Positions 35,201-47,500 of a DNA stretch of 64,000 nt are shown piece after piece; the first letter of the stretch is position 1, and every line of letters begins with the position of its first letter. The translations under genes and the position numbers were made by a program. Under the pieces are notes generated by a model. That model was given only the letters and a program-made list of their open reading frames with translations. It was not told the DNA's origin and made no database searches. Source of the DNA: Anaeramoeba flamelloides (lineage: Eukaryota > Metamonada > Anaeramoebidae); contig JANTQA010000015.1 of assembly GCA_027625915.1 (NCBI GenBank), forward strand, positions 6,601,001-6,665,000. The letters are read 5' to 3'.

Positions 35201-37935
35201 ATCGACTTTAAAGAAATGGACCAAAACGCTTCTACTCTTTGAATTATTTTGCAATCAAAAATCGTTTTATCTACCACAAAGAATTTGGAATTTAATCTTT
35301 GATTTCTTTTTTGAAATTTGTGAGAAATGTATGGCCAAAGGAGCAACTCCGGGCTATTCACAATTTAATGGGAAATTAATCAACACATTTTTGAATCTCT
35401 GGATTTATTCTCAAACAACAAATCGATACCAATGGCAACGATTATACCATTTTTTTAATAAAAATCAAAATGACAAATTATTGAGCATTCAATGGAAACG
35501 CAGTATTCTGGTGTTAACAATTTCCACGTATCATCATTTGTTTGGCTATTCAAATCCATTTGATTTGAATGAAGATGAAGAAAATTTAATTTCCTTATTT
35601 AAAAATGCATCCTTTACAGTATTTGAAAGCAACGGGAGGAATTGTAATCATTATTCGAATATTACAGAAATGCAAACATTAATTCCAAAAAAAACGGATT
35701 TTGAAAAACGGACCATATACAAGCCATTAGATCACCGTGAAAATTGGACAAGATCAAAGGCGAAATTTTTTTGGGAACAATTTTTTGGGCTCTATAAAAC
35801 TTGCAGTAATATTAAGAAACCATTAATACATTTATATATCATTTCTGCATATTTAGAGGTCTTGAATTTAATTGAAAAAATTGAAACCAAAATTAAATCC
35901 CGAAACAATTATCAATCAAATTTCCCATATTTGAAAATGTTTTGCCCAATTTTTTTCGAATCTTGTTTAAAAAATGACAATTATCAAGAAGGTAGATCTA
36001 AATCATTTGCAGGAATTTGTGTATTATTTTGTAGAAACAAAAACAAAAACCAAATAATTAAATCTACAAAATTGTTGTCTTATTTTTATTATATCTTGAC
36101 CCATGGATTATCCCTACATGATGATTTCATTTCCAAAATGATCATTAGATTTTCATCCAGATTATTTGGATATAATCTACCAGGCTCATTTATTTTATTG
36201 AACCCATATATTAATAATTTATCAACCTTTCTCAATCCTGCTTACGAAATGCCAACCAAGGATAATATTGCCTTATATGCAATCACTTTATTATCATCAA
36301 TGAACTGTATCCCGGAACAAATCGAACAAATCGATTATATTTACGATTGTCGAAATATTATGACCAGAAAGTTTAATAATTTTCAACAATTTGGTGAAGT
36401 GCAAACCTTGATTGAAAAGGAAGTCAAATATAGAGAACATTCAATTAAAAAAATTGAAAGGGTAATTTCCTCACAATCGTCATCATCATCATCATCTTCA
36501 TTAGTACATTCTTCAAAGTCTAACAAACAAAATCAAAATAAAAAAAAAAGCAATAAAAGGGAAAAGTCCAACGATAAAAGGAAAAAGTCCAAAGATAAAA
36601 GGAAAAAGAAAAGGAAAAATAATTTAATCAATATACATAATAAAGAAAAAATTAAAAAGTTAATAAGCAACGAACAAAATAGGGAAAATGCTAATAAATT
36701 AAATTGGAAAAAAACTGGCAAATTAAAATCTATCAAAATGTTTTTAGCACAACAAAATGAAATTAGGGGAACAATTTCTGAAATATTTTTCTTGTTTTTA
36801 AATTTACAAAATTATCATACAGATCGAGATTATACAAAGATTAATATCACTAGAAAAAATTTTTTAGAAAAAAATCTATTTAAGAATAAAGAAAAGCAAT
36901 CGGTCACAGCATCATTTATTACAAATATCTTTGGCACAAAGGTTTTGATCTTGGTGATATGGTCTTTTACTTCCTTATGTATATGTGAAATCAATTCAAA
37001 TAAACCTAATTTACCAATAATTAAAAGAGGTATTGATTCCATTTTATTGCATACCTTTTCCTTAAAACCAGAAATTTCAAAGGCTGCTACATTATCGTTG
37101 ATATGCTTTGCCAATTTTTCTCATATACTTGATAAACTTGATCAAAAGTTATTTCAAAATCTGGTACTGAGGTTATGTGAAATTTTAAATGCCAAAATTC
37201 AAGCATTAAATCTTCAAATTTTAGAAAAAATTAGTCATGAATTTCGAAAAAAAGAAAATAAAAAAATTTATAACACAAATTTATTGCCACAGTATATTGA
37301 TCATATGTTATATTGTATCCTTCATATTTTAATTTTAAATAATCACTTATTAATTAAAAAAAAAATCAAGAATATTTTATTTCCAACATTAACTAAAATA
37401 TTAAAGATTCAAAAAAAAATTCTGAATTATAATTCAAGTCAAAAAGATAAATTAAAAACCAAAGACGTAAAGAAAAAATATAGTTTTAATGAACAAAACA
37501 GATCAAATTTGAGTAGAAATCTTTCAACAAATAATAAAACAAATGAAAAACTAAATAACAAAAAAAAAAAAGGAAAACCAAAAAAAAGGAAAAAAAGAAG
37601 ATCAAATTCGCTAAATAGAAAAGAAAAAAATATATCCATAATCAATCTAAATGAAGATCATAAAAGTAAAAAAAAAAATTCTGATGAAGAAATTGAATTT
37701 AATTCAAATTCAAGAGTATCACATAAAAGTAGAATTTCAGTGTTTAATATAAATATTAGCAAATCACAAAATAGTAATCCAAATACTAATAATAAATCCA
37801 CAAAGAAAAATACTAAAGGGAAGAATAATGAAGAGAAGAATAACGAAGAAAATAATATTAAGAACAGCAATAATAATAAAATCAATAAGGATCGTTATAA
37901 TTTGAATAATAATAATGATAATGATAGTGATAATG

Positions 37936-37987
<52 letters not shown>

Positions 37988-39138
37988 TAATAGTGATAAT
38001 AATGATAACAATAGGAATAATAATCTTTCAAATCTTTGTAGTGTCGAAATGTTTTTATTATATTTATTTGAAAAATGGAATTACAATATATTTGAAGAGG
38101 ATTCTAAAATATATAATTCAATGATTAGTGAATTAAAAGAAATACCTAAAGGATTAATAAATGAAAAAATCAATTCCTTAAATTTTGATTTTTTGAATAC
38201 TAACAAGGAAAATAAAAAAGAAACGAAATCAAATAAAAATTTTTTACTTAATGATTCAATGAAAAATAAAATATTTGATAATTTTTCTGATGAAGAATTT
38301 AGTAATCGAAATTTAAAAAAAAATTCAATGTTAATTTCACCAATAAAAAAAAAATTAAAACGCACTAATTCAATGAAAAATAATACTCTGAATCTTAAAA
38401 GAAATCTTTCTAATGAAGTCAATCAAACCAAGAATAATCAAAATAGTAATAATGATGATAATGATAGTAAAAAGGGTAATGAGAACAATCTTAACAAATT
38501 AAAGAAAAATTATCAAAATAATTTAAAGAAACAAAATAAAAATACTTCTATAAATTTTATCGATTATTATCATGCTTATTATTATAACAATTCAATAATA
38601 ATTATTTACCAAATTCCAAAATCACCAAATAAAACAAATGTTCGGCTGGTTTGTCATGATTTAACTGGGAAATATATTTGGGATGCTGAATATATAAATG
38701 AAAATATTTTTTTAACTAATTTGAATAATAATGAAAAATTGATTCCAAAGATTAACAATAATGTTAATATTGATGATCATAAAAAACATAATAATTCTCA
38801 TAATGATAAAAAAGAAAAAGTAAAAGAGAAAGAGAAAGAGAAAGAGAAAGAAAAAGAAAATATGAAGAAGAAAAAACAATATCTTTTTTATCAAAGAGAA
38901 TACGGGCAATTACCAAAATATGAAAAAGGGAAAGAATTAAAAAGCATTGATATGTTTGAAGAATTAATTACTTATATTGAAGAAAAAAATGAAATGATAA
39001 GTGAACAAGAAAAAACATTAACAACTACAACCACAACTACCCAAGAATTAACAAGTGACAATGAGTTAGAAAAAATATCTTCAGTTGGTAATGAAATTGA
39101 AAAAACAAATGAATTCGAATTAAATAATCATAAGGAAA

Positions 39139-39169
<31 letters not shown>

Positions 39170-40730
39170 TAATCCAAATAAGCAAATAAAAAAAATTAAA
39201 AAAATAGATAAAAGAAAAAAATTTGATTTATTTAGAAATTCAAAAAGAATGAAAAGAAAAAAACTAAACTTGAAAAAAAAAAATGAAAAATATTTAAGTG
39301 GTGAATTTCCAATTGCTAAACTTATAAATAGTAAACACCTTAAACAAAGAAATACTTTAATTGATCGAATAGAAAATTCTGTTCAAAAACAATTAACATT
39401 TTTACAAGATTTTGGCTTTGAGAAAAAACATTCTCAAAAAATACCTTTAAGTGATGTTGAAAAAATACCAAATCGATTTAAAAATTTACCAGAATTTGAT
39501 AATTTTTTTTCAAATAATAAAAATAATAAGTTTATTGATAAAATAGAAGAAAATAATCAAGAAAAAGAAAAAAATATTGAAAAAGTTAACAATGAAAAAG
39601 AAATTGATAATAAAAATTATATAGAAAAAGAAATTGGTCTGGAAAAAGAAAAAGAAAAAGAAAAAGAAAAAGAAAAAGAGAATGATAATAATAATTATAA
39701 TAATTGGTTAAAACCAAGAAAAAAAAACAAACCAATTCATTTTTTCCATTATTGTAGATTATTATTATCTCAATTAGGCTTAGTACCTATTACCCACCAA
39801 AATCTATTAATTCCATTAAAACAAGAAATCAGTTTTGAAATGGATCTTTTAAATATTGAACAAAAAAAATTTAGAAATTTAATAAATGTATCAATTGTAT
39901 ACCTTCCAACCAAAAAAAATAATAAGAATAACAATAACAAATCTTTAAAACTGAGTAATAGAAAAGAAGAATCAATAATATTTAAAGAATTTATTGATAA
40001 CTTGGGTGAAAAAATAGAAATTTCAAATTATTTTAAACTATTTTCTCAAATGTCAAATACCACCTCTCCTCCTTCCCCTTCTTCTTCTTCATCTTCTTCT
40101 AAAATATCAGAAGAAATTATTCATAACAATAATGAAAATAACATTAATGATAAAGATAATGATAAAGATCAAAAAATTTATTTGCCATATTTTTCAAATT
40201 TTTCGGTTGAAATTTTATTTCAAATCATGTCTAGATTACCGAATAGCCAATTAAACGAATTCAAAGATTATAAAAAAAAATTAATTTATCAAAACCCAAT
40301 ACTAATAGTTTGGTCAGAAAGAGAAAAAGAAATCGATTTTAAAAAATATAATATTTCTCAAGATTGTTATTGTATTGGCATTTACCCACTCGAGAATGGT
40401 ATGTATCGAATTTCAGCAACTAAAAAAGATAACTATAACTTTTTTAGCCCACTTACTGATGGAATGATTTTATCGAAAAATATTCTTTCGATATTAATAA
40501 TACAAACTATATTAGTAATTCATAATTATTCCTTTGACAACTTCTTTGGACAGAATAATATAATTAAACAAAGAGATTTATTATTAAACAACATTAAGAA
40601 AAAATATTCACAAGAGATCTCCTTTGAAGATTTAATACAAAAAATTTCTATTGGATCTGAAAATGATAAAGTAATTAATAAGAAAGTAAATAAAGCTTTA
40701 AAAGGTCTTGGTTGGAAAAAAGCAAATTAA
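31960..40730 (+). CDS. RalGAP alpha-like GTPase-activating protein (at least six exons)
   Basis: Exons 31960-32182, 32360-32470, 32733-32909 and 33068-33265 have checked phases. Exon 5 starts at 33351. The last exon opens near 34874 and runs to TAA at 40730. The exon 5/6 junction is unresolved. The product is ~2200 residues. The N-terminus matches RALGAPA (LKQFNDKAEKTFFQGHSSEI; LLIHCRERFHQKWQFRSL; LPTLYPGVCE). Helical repeats follow (GICVLFCRNKNKN... LFGYNLPGSFILLNPY), then NVRLVCHDLTGKYIWDAEY and HYCRLLLSQLGLVP. A C-terminal Rap/Ran-GAP domain has LPYFSNFSVEILFQIMSRLP, QNPILIVWSERE, IGIYPLENGMYRI and FFSPLTDGMIL. Such proteins, with a beta partner, stimulate GTP hydrolysis on Ral/Rheb-type GTPases. 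The putative thumb Asn (QNPILIVW) sits one residue nearer the strand than in animals. Asn runs near 37900-38020 and Lys/Glu runs separate the domains. No beta subunit lies in this window. Confidence 0.9.
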
Positions 40731-41124
40731 GTTCATTATTAATAATAATTTTTTTTTTCTTTTCTTTTGTTTTGTTTTCCTTTGAATAATAAACATGGTG
40801 CTATTATTGAAAATATATTTATTATTTAATAAAAATTTAAATTTAATTATTCGAGAGATATTATATTTTTACAATTGTTTATAAATTCCATTATTAATAA
40901 TTTTTACTAATAAAATCAATTTTTGTTTTTTATGAATAAACATTAGTGATTTTTCTTTAAAAAATTTTTTTAGGCTGTTGGATGTGTAAAAAATCAAAAA
41001 AAAATTCAGATTGATTCAATTTTTGGTAGCTGGTGGATAATATTTGTTATTTGTTAAAAATGTTTTTCCACCTTAAAGAAAATACTGGGAAATTTTTCGT
41101 GAAATGGAACTGAAAAAACCCTTT

Positions 41125-41350
41125 TAGGACTTAATGTTAATTGTAAAATAACAAAATCAAAATTTTCATTCAACTTTCCAAAAAAAAATATTTAGAATCA
41201 AAACAAATCTACAAAGAAACCAATTCTAAAAGGGTAAATCAATTATTAAAGTTTGTTTATAGAATTAAAATTCTGAGAATTTTTGAGGACTTTTAAAATC
41301 TTTTTTTTTTTGAGAAAGCTGAATGAAAATATTGTTCCATTTATTTTGAA
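41125..41350. repeat. Short fold-back repeat, family 2, copy 4
   Basis: The left arm ATCAAAATTTTCATTCAACTT and the right arm GAGAAAGCTGAATGAAAATA flank a CCAATTCTAAAAGGG centre. It ends with AATAGTCTTGAAAC, like the other copies. Confidence 0.6.
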
Positions 41351-43714
41351 ACAAATAGTCTTGAAACTTTTTTTTATTCTGATTTTAGAAAAAAATTTCC
41401 TTTTTAAATTTATATTCAAGATCGCAAATAGTAATTATTTCTTATTTTTCATTTTGAATATGTATCTTTAATATTAATCAATTTTTCTTCTTTTTCTCGA
41501 TACTCAAATCTACAATATTTATTGAATAATAGAAAAAACGGTGATAAAATGATTATTTAAATATCTGAAACCCTTATCAATCAAAGTATTTTAAATTTTT
41601 TTTTGTTGCTGAAATGGTCTAGTTAAATTTCGAGTTTTTTTAAATTTTTTAATTTCCAATTTCGAGCTGTAAATTCTTTTATTCTTAAAAAGTTAAAGAA
41701 AATTAATTCATTCATCTAAACCTGAATTTTTAATTTTTGAATAAACTTAAATTTTCTTTTATATATTGTTATTCTGATAGGATCAATATTTGTTCCCGTT
41801 TTATAAATAAGTCTTGGCTAGGTTGATTAATAAAATTTGGTAATAATTTTATTAATCCAAGTACCAATATCTTTAAAATCTATTTTCATCAAATCAAACA
41901 TTTCTAATCCATATAATAGATAGATAAGTAATACAGCTTTAAAAAATTGAATTTTTAATTCATTGGAAAAAAATTTTTTTGTTGTAAGATATTGATTCAT
42001 TTTTTGAAATAGGTTATTTTATCCAGGTTAACTTTTAAATAGGTTTTTTGTCTAACAAAATCACAAGATAATAATATTTTTTAAATAAATATTTGTTTTT
42101 TAATTTTACATTGTTTGATTTCATTCTTTGATCCCCGAAAATTATTGAAAAAATTTTTTTTGTCAAGTTATTTCTATCAATGATCCTTTCATAATCAGAA
42201 TTAAGTTCGTGAGATACATTATTAAGGTATCTGTATGAATAATGAACTGTTTTTTTAGAATAGAAAACAGGAATTAATCCAAATTACTAAGGAGATAATG
42301 AGTCCACTTGTTAAACATCAATTCCTTCTTTTGAGTAATAAGCAAGTAGATATTTTTTATTTCTGCCTTTTTTTATAATTTATTTAATTGAATAATAAAT
42401 TATAGGAATGATGAATAGAGTCAAATAATTTTTGTTTAAAATGCAACAATAAAATAATTCTTTTCTTTTTTAAATTTATTTTTGTTTTTAGATTTGTATA
42501 TAATTAAATAAATTTAAACCACTAGTTTAATTTCTAGTTTTTTCTTAAATCCAAACTTCTATTATGAAACCTTATCCCAAGAATTTTTGATTTATGTATG
42601 TAATAATTTAATAAAAAAAACCTTTAGAGAATTGATTAATTAGGATTGGTAAAAAATCAAGTGGGATTTCTTCATCTCAAAATTTTTGAAAAAATAATCT
42701 AATTCTGTTTTGAAAAAAATTTATCTTTTTTTCAAAGATATATCATCAAATCAATTTCGAAATATTTTTTTGAATTTTAAAATAAAATTATGATTTTTTA
42801 AGTAAAATTGGGTATGTGAATCAGTCTTTATTTATATTATTTGATTTTATCAGAAATTAAATTGATTTTTTTTTTTTTTTTATTGACATTTTTAATTATT
42901 ATCTTAATTTAGGTGTTTGAAAATATTTTATTTCAATATTTAATATATGTCCTTAATAAAATTAAGCACTATTTTTTTCTGATTAATATTTTTGGAAATC
43001 TAAGAACATAACTTAATTCAATTAAACACTGTGATAAATTTTTTTAGAATAAAAACAGTCACAACTTTTGAATATCGAAAATATTTTTTGGAATTACTGT
43101 GCACTTTTTTATTTTTTTTTTGAAAAATTGGGATTGAGAAAAGTTTTAAATCAAAGAATAACTTAATATATTAAATTAGAATGCTTTTCCAGAGAGTTTA
43201 TCTTTTTAGTTTAACTTTTTTTTAATTTTACCATTTAAAACTAAAAAAAAAACATTTGAGGACCAAATTAGTGCCTTTTGTGAAAAGAAAATTCCCCCAT
43301 AATTTAGAATTTGTTTTTTGTAAATGAGTTTAAACAAGATAGTGTATCTAAAAATATACATAATTTCAAGTTTGAATTCAATGATTTTGGCAAAAAATGT
43401 TTTCAAGAAAAAGCTAAATTGAAACTTTATTTATTTTTATTTTATTATTTTGCTTTTTTAATTGTATAATGGAAAGTATTTGATCAGTTTTTCATTTTTA
43501 GTGTTTTTTGGGTCGTAGGGACATATTATTTTATCTAATGTAAAAATTTCAACCTAATCAATTATATTTTTTTTTTGGTTTCTATTAATAGAAATAATAA
43601 ATTCAAAATAAGATGTTTATAATTCTAATTCAAAAATTTAAACAAAATAAAATTTACTATTTGAAAAAAAAATCTTATTTAATAAGAATCTCAAAAAAAT
43701 ATAAAAGTAAATTA

Positions 43715-44165
43715 ACTAACTAATTGAAATGTTAACACTTGTTTATAAATTACAATACATCACAAAACAAAAAAATTGTTGATTATTAAGACTAATAAAC
43801 CAAGAGAGTGTTATATAACTTTTGGAGAGAATAAAATACAAAAATTCATTGCTAAATTTGTTAAAAATTCTATTAGAATTATTAAAAGATCAAATGGTTA
43901 GATAACATTGACTAATATTATTTGAGTTTTTCTAATTTATGGATCTCAACTTTAACATAATATCAATTGTTCAAAAAAAATTTGATCCAACGAAACAAAT
44001 TACGTAATTGAAAACAATGAAATGAAAATAAAAACTAAAAGAAGAAAAAATGATTTTTATATTTTACAATATTCAAAATTATTTCCAATTTGAATAAAAA
44101 TCTATTATTGTGATTGTTTGGACTATTTTAACTAGTGGAAAATTTTTCATTTTAGTTTATATTAT
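43715..44165 (+). repeat. ~450-bp dispersed repeat, copy 2
   Basis: Collinear with 29395-29850: ACTAATTGAAATGTTAACA, TTTTGGAGAGAATAAAA, CAACTTTAACATAATAT, TTTGATCCAACGAAA and ATTATTGTGATTGTTTGGA. By eye about four fifths of bases agree. Confidence 0.65.
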
Positions 44166-44584
44166 AATTATTTCAAACCATTTTACTAAAAGATTTTCTT
44201 AATCTCTTAATAATATTCTAAAAAATCATTTTTTTTTTTGATCCACTTTATATTCAGTAATTGTCTTGAAAAAAAAAAAATTAAAATAAGGTTTTGTTAT
44301 AAAAATAAAAAAGGTTTGAATCTAAAGAATTTTTAAATTATTTATTTTCGTTTATAATTCTTCATTCTAAAGTATATTTTCTTTTTTCTTTTATTTGTTT
44401 AAGTAATTTTCACATTTTAATAATGAAAAATTTTACCCTTTCAAAAAAAATTGTTAAATTGTTTATATTAAAAAAAAAAATAAAAAAAAAAAAAAAAAAA
44501 GTTAAAGAATTTAAAAGTTAATTTTTAAAATGGAAAAAATGATAATTTTGAATTCGAAATTAAAATTTATTAAAATATTAATAT

Positions 44585-47500
44585 TTAGAACAAATCAATA
44601 TTACCAGGAATCAAAACCTCACCACCATAATTCGATAAGAAATCGATATAAATTAATTTGGTTCTAATTTGCGTTGTAAAACTAAAAGTGAGTTTTAAGT
44701 TTTTGTGTGTTTTTGGCAGTGTAAAACTACCTAAACTGATATGATTAAGAGATTTAGAATTGATATCGACCTGAATGCAAGAGATTGTCAAGGTTTTCAA
44801 TTGGCAATCCCGACCAAATTTTGAAGGGGCGGTTTGATAATGGAAACCAGAAATAATAGAAGGGTTAATTGTTAAAATTCTTCTTCCATTTATTGGTTCA
44901 TATTTAGTAGATATTATTTGAATTGATTTGCAATTTATACCATCATTTGTTTTCACTTTATTCTTTTCCATCCTTCCACCTTCCTTAATCTTTTCTTCTT
45001 TGTTTATTGGTTTATTTTCCTTTTTATTTACATTTTTCTTCTTTGTAATGTTGATGGTTTTAGTTTTTAATACTTCGAAATTTGGTTTTGGTATTCCTTG
45101 AACAATTAATTTTCCAATATGTAAAATACCCTTATTATTTGAATTTTGACTTTCAATCGACGAATTTAAAGAGAATAATAAAGAAAATAATTTACATTTT
45201 ATAGGATTTTTTAATTGATAAACAAGTTTAGTATTTGGCAAAATAACCAAATCATCTTTTTTTTTATGTTTTGTCTTCTTCTTATTAATAGTTTTGTTAT
45301 TTGGATTTTCATTTTCATTTTCATTTGTATTTGTATTCCTATTCTTATTTAGTAATGTCTTTTTTTTTAAAGTTTTATTATTAATATTAATAAATTGGTT
45401 AATTTGTTTATTTTTAAGTCTTTTATTTTTTGAATTATCATCATCATCATCATTATTCCTTTGATTATTATTTTTTAAAGTTTTCATAATAATTTTCCCT
45501 CTTCCTCCTCCTCTTCTTCTACTCATATTTATTTTTCCCCTACCCTTGTTAATATCTTTATTTTCATTCCCTGTTTTATTTTTATCTTTCTCAATACTTT
45601 TGGTTTTATCTTTTTCTCTACCTTTAATTACATTTTTTGATTTGTCTCTGCCTCTGCCTCCACCTTTAATAGGAGTGTTCATTTTACCTCTTCCTCTACT
45701 ACCAACTTTCACAGTGTTTTTATTTGTATCTCTGCCCTTTTCCATATCTTTCACAGGAGTGATTTTAGTTTTACTTTTTACATTGTCTTTATTTTCGCCC
45801 CCTGCTTTATTTTTATCTTTCTCAATACTTTTGATTTTATCTTTTCCTCTACCTTTATTACCACCTTTGTTTCCACTATTCGTTTTATTTTTATCTTTCC
45901 CAATACTTTTGATTTTATCTTTTCCTCTACCTTTAATTACATTCTTTGATTTTCCTCTGCCTCTGCCCCTGCCTCCACTTTTAGTAGTAGTATTTATTTT
46001 ACCTTTGCCTCTACCACCACCTTTCACAGGAGTGATTTTAGTTTTACTTTTTACATTGTCTTTATTTCCGTTATTCGTTTTGTTTTTGTCTTTCTCAATA
46101 CTTTTGATTTTATCTTTTCCTCTGCCTTTAATTACATTCTTTGATTTACCTCTGCCACTGCCACCACTTTTAGTAGTAGTATTTGTTTTACCTTTGCCTC
46201 TACCACCACCTTTCACAGGAGTGATTTTAGTTTTACTTTTTACATTGTCTTTATTTCCGTTATTCGTTTTGTTTTTGTCTTTCTCAATACTTTTGATTTT
46301 ATCTTTTCCTCTACCTTTAACTACATTTTTTGATTTACCTCTTCCACTACCACTGCCACCACTTTTAGTAGTAGTATTTGTTTTACCTCTGCCTCTACTC
46401 CCACCTTTAATAGGAGTGTTCATTTTACCTCTGCTTCTACCCCCACCTTTGGCTGTGTTATTTATATTTTGACCTTTAACAATATCTTCATTTGATCTGT
46501 CCATTTTATTGTTATCTTTCTCAATACTTTTGGTTTTATCATTTCCTCTGCCTTTATTATTTACTTTTGTCTGAACATTTGAAATCTTTTTACTCTTCTC
46601 GACTTTATTTATATTTCTTCCTTTATTTTTCTGTGGGGTTTTGAATTTTTGTTTAAAAACTTCCATTTTTTTCTTGCCCACATTCTTTTTATTCATAATA
46701 ATTTTCTTTTCAAAATGTGATTTGATAATTTTTTTATTTAGAGTTTTATTATTATTTTTATTATTAGTATTTTTTGGATTATCAACTCTCCAGATACCAA
46801 TCGGCTCGAGTTCCATTACATCATCTCCAGCCAAAAATGTAATTGTTGGGAGGTCTATTTCTCTATATCCTAAAGAACCGACGATTAAAATAATTTTATG
46901 GACTTCTGAAATTGAACAAAATGATAACAAAATTTCTGCATTACGAACATTTTCTTTGGCGATCCAATCAGAATTGCCCAGAATGTTCCCAGGGAAGATT
47001 ATTGATTCAGATGGCAAGGAATCCTCACGGGTGGAAACTGAATGTAATAATGTAGAATAGGGATAACAAGAAAGGGTATAAAGGCTTGGTTGGTTATTTT
47101 CCTTTCCAAGTTCTTTACCAACTTCACTTTTTGGGAAAAGTTGATTTAGATGCAAATGGCTTGAAGAAGCAAGATTTAATATTTTTTGAGAATTTAATTT
47201 ACTGCTAGGATTTGATTTATTGAATTCTTTTGATTTATTTGCATAGTCGACCAATAAATTTAAAATAATTTGTTGGGAAATAGTAATCTGATAACATTGC
47301 TTACATAACATTGACTTATCTTCCCACATAAATTCAATTAAATTCGCTTGATCCTGATTAATGCAATTAGAGCAGAAATGGCGGAAGCAATAATCGCATT
47401 TGTTTCTTGAAAAGGTAATTCTTTTCTGACAATCTTTACCGCTACATATTTTACTTTTAAATTTTTTGTGATTCATTATTTCTTGAATAATTTTTTCTCT

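Larger units (their letters stand above)
40731..44584. other. Tail-to-tail intergenic region (RalGAP-like / SAC9-like)
   Basis: About 3.9 kb of AT-rich DNA without an exon I can support. It holds a family-2 fold-back (41125-41350), one copy of the 450-bp repeat (43715-44165) and several A/T homopolymers near the SAC9-like stop codon. Confidence 0.6.

Noticed and set aside
37915-38124. Poly-Ile frame on the plus strand
   Set aside because: Frame shadow of the Asn-rich run in the RalGAP-like gene.
45546-46472. 308-codon Leu/Pro/Phe-rich frame on the plus strand
   Set aside because: It is the antisense of the Lys/Gly/Arg tandem repeat in the SAC9-like exon; a periodic codon pattern keeps the complement open.
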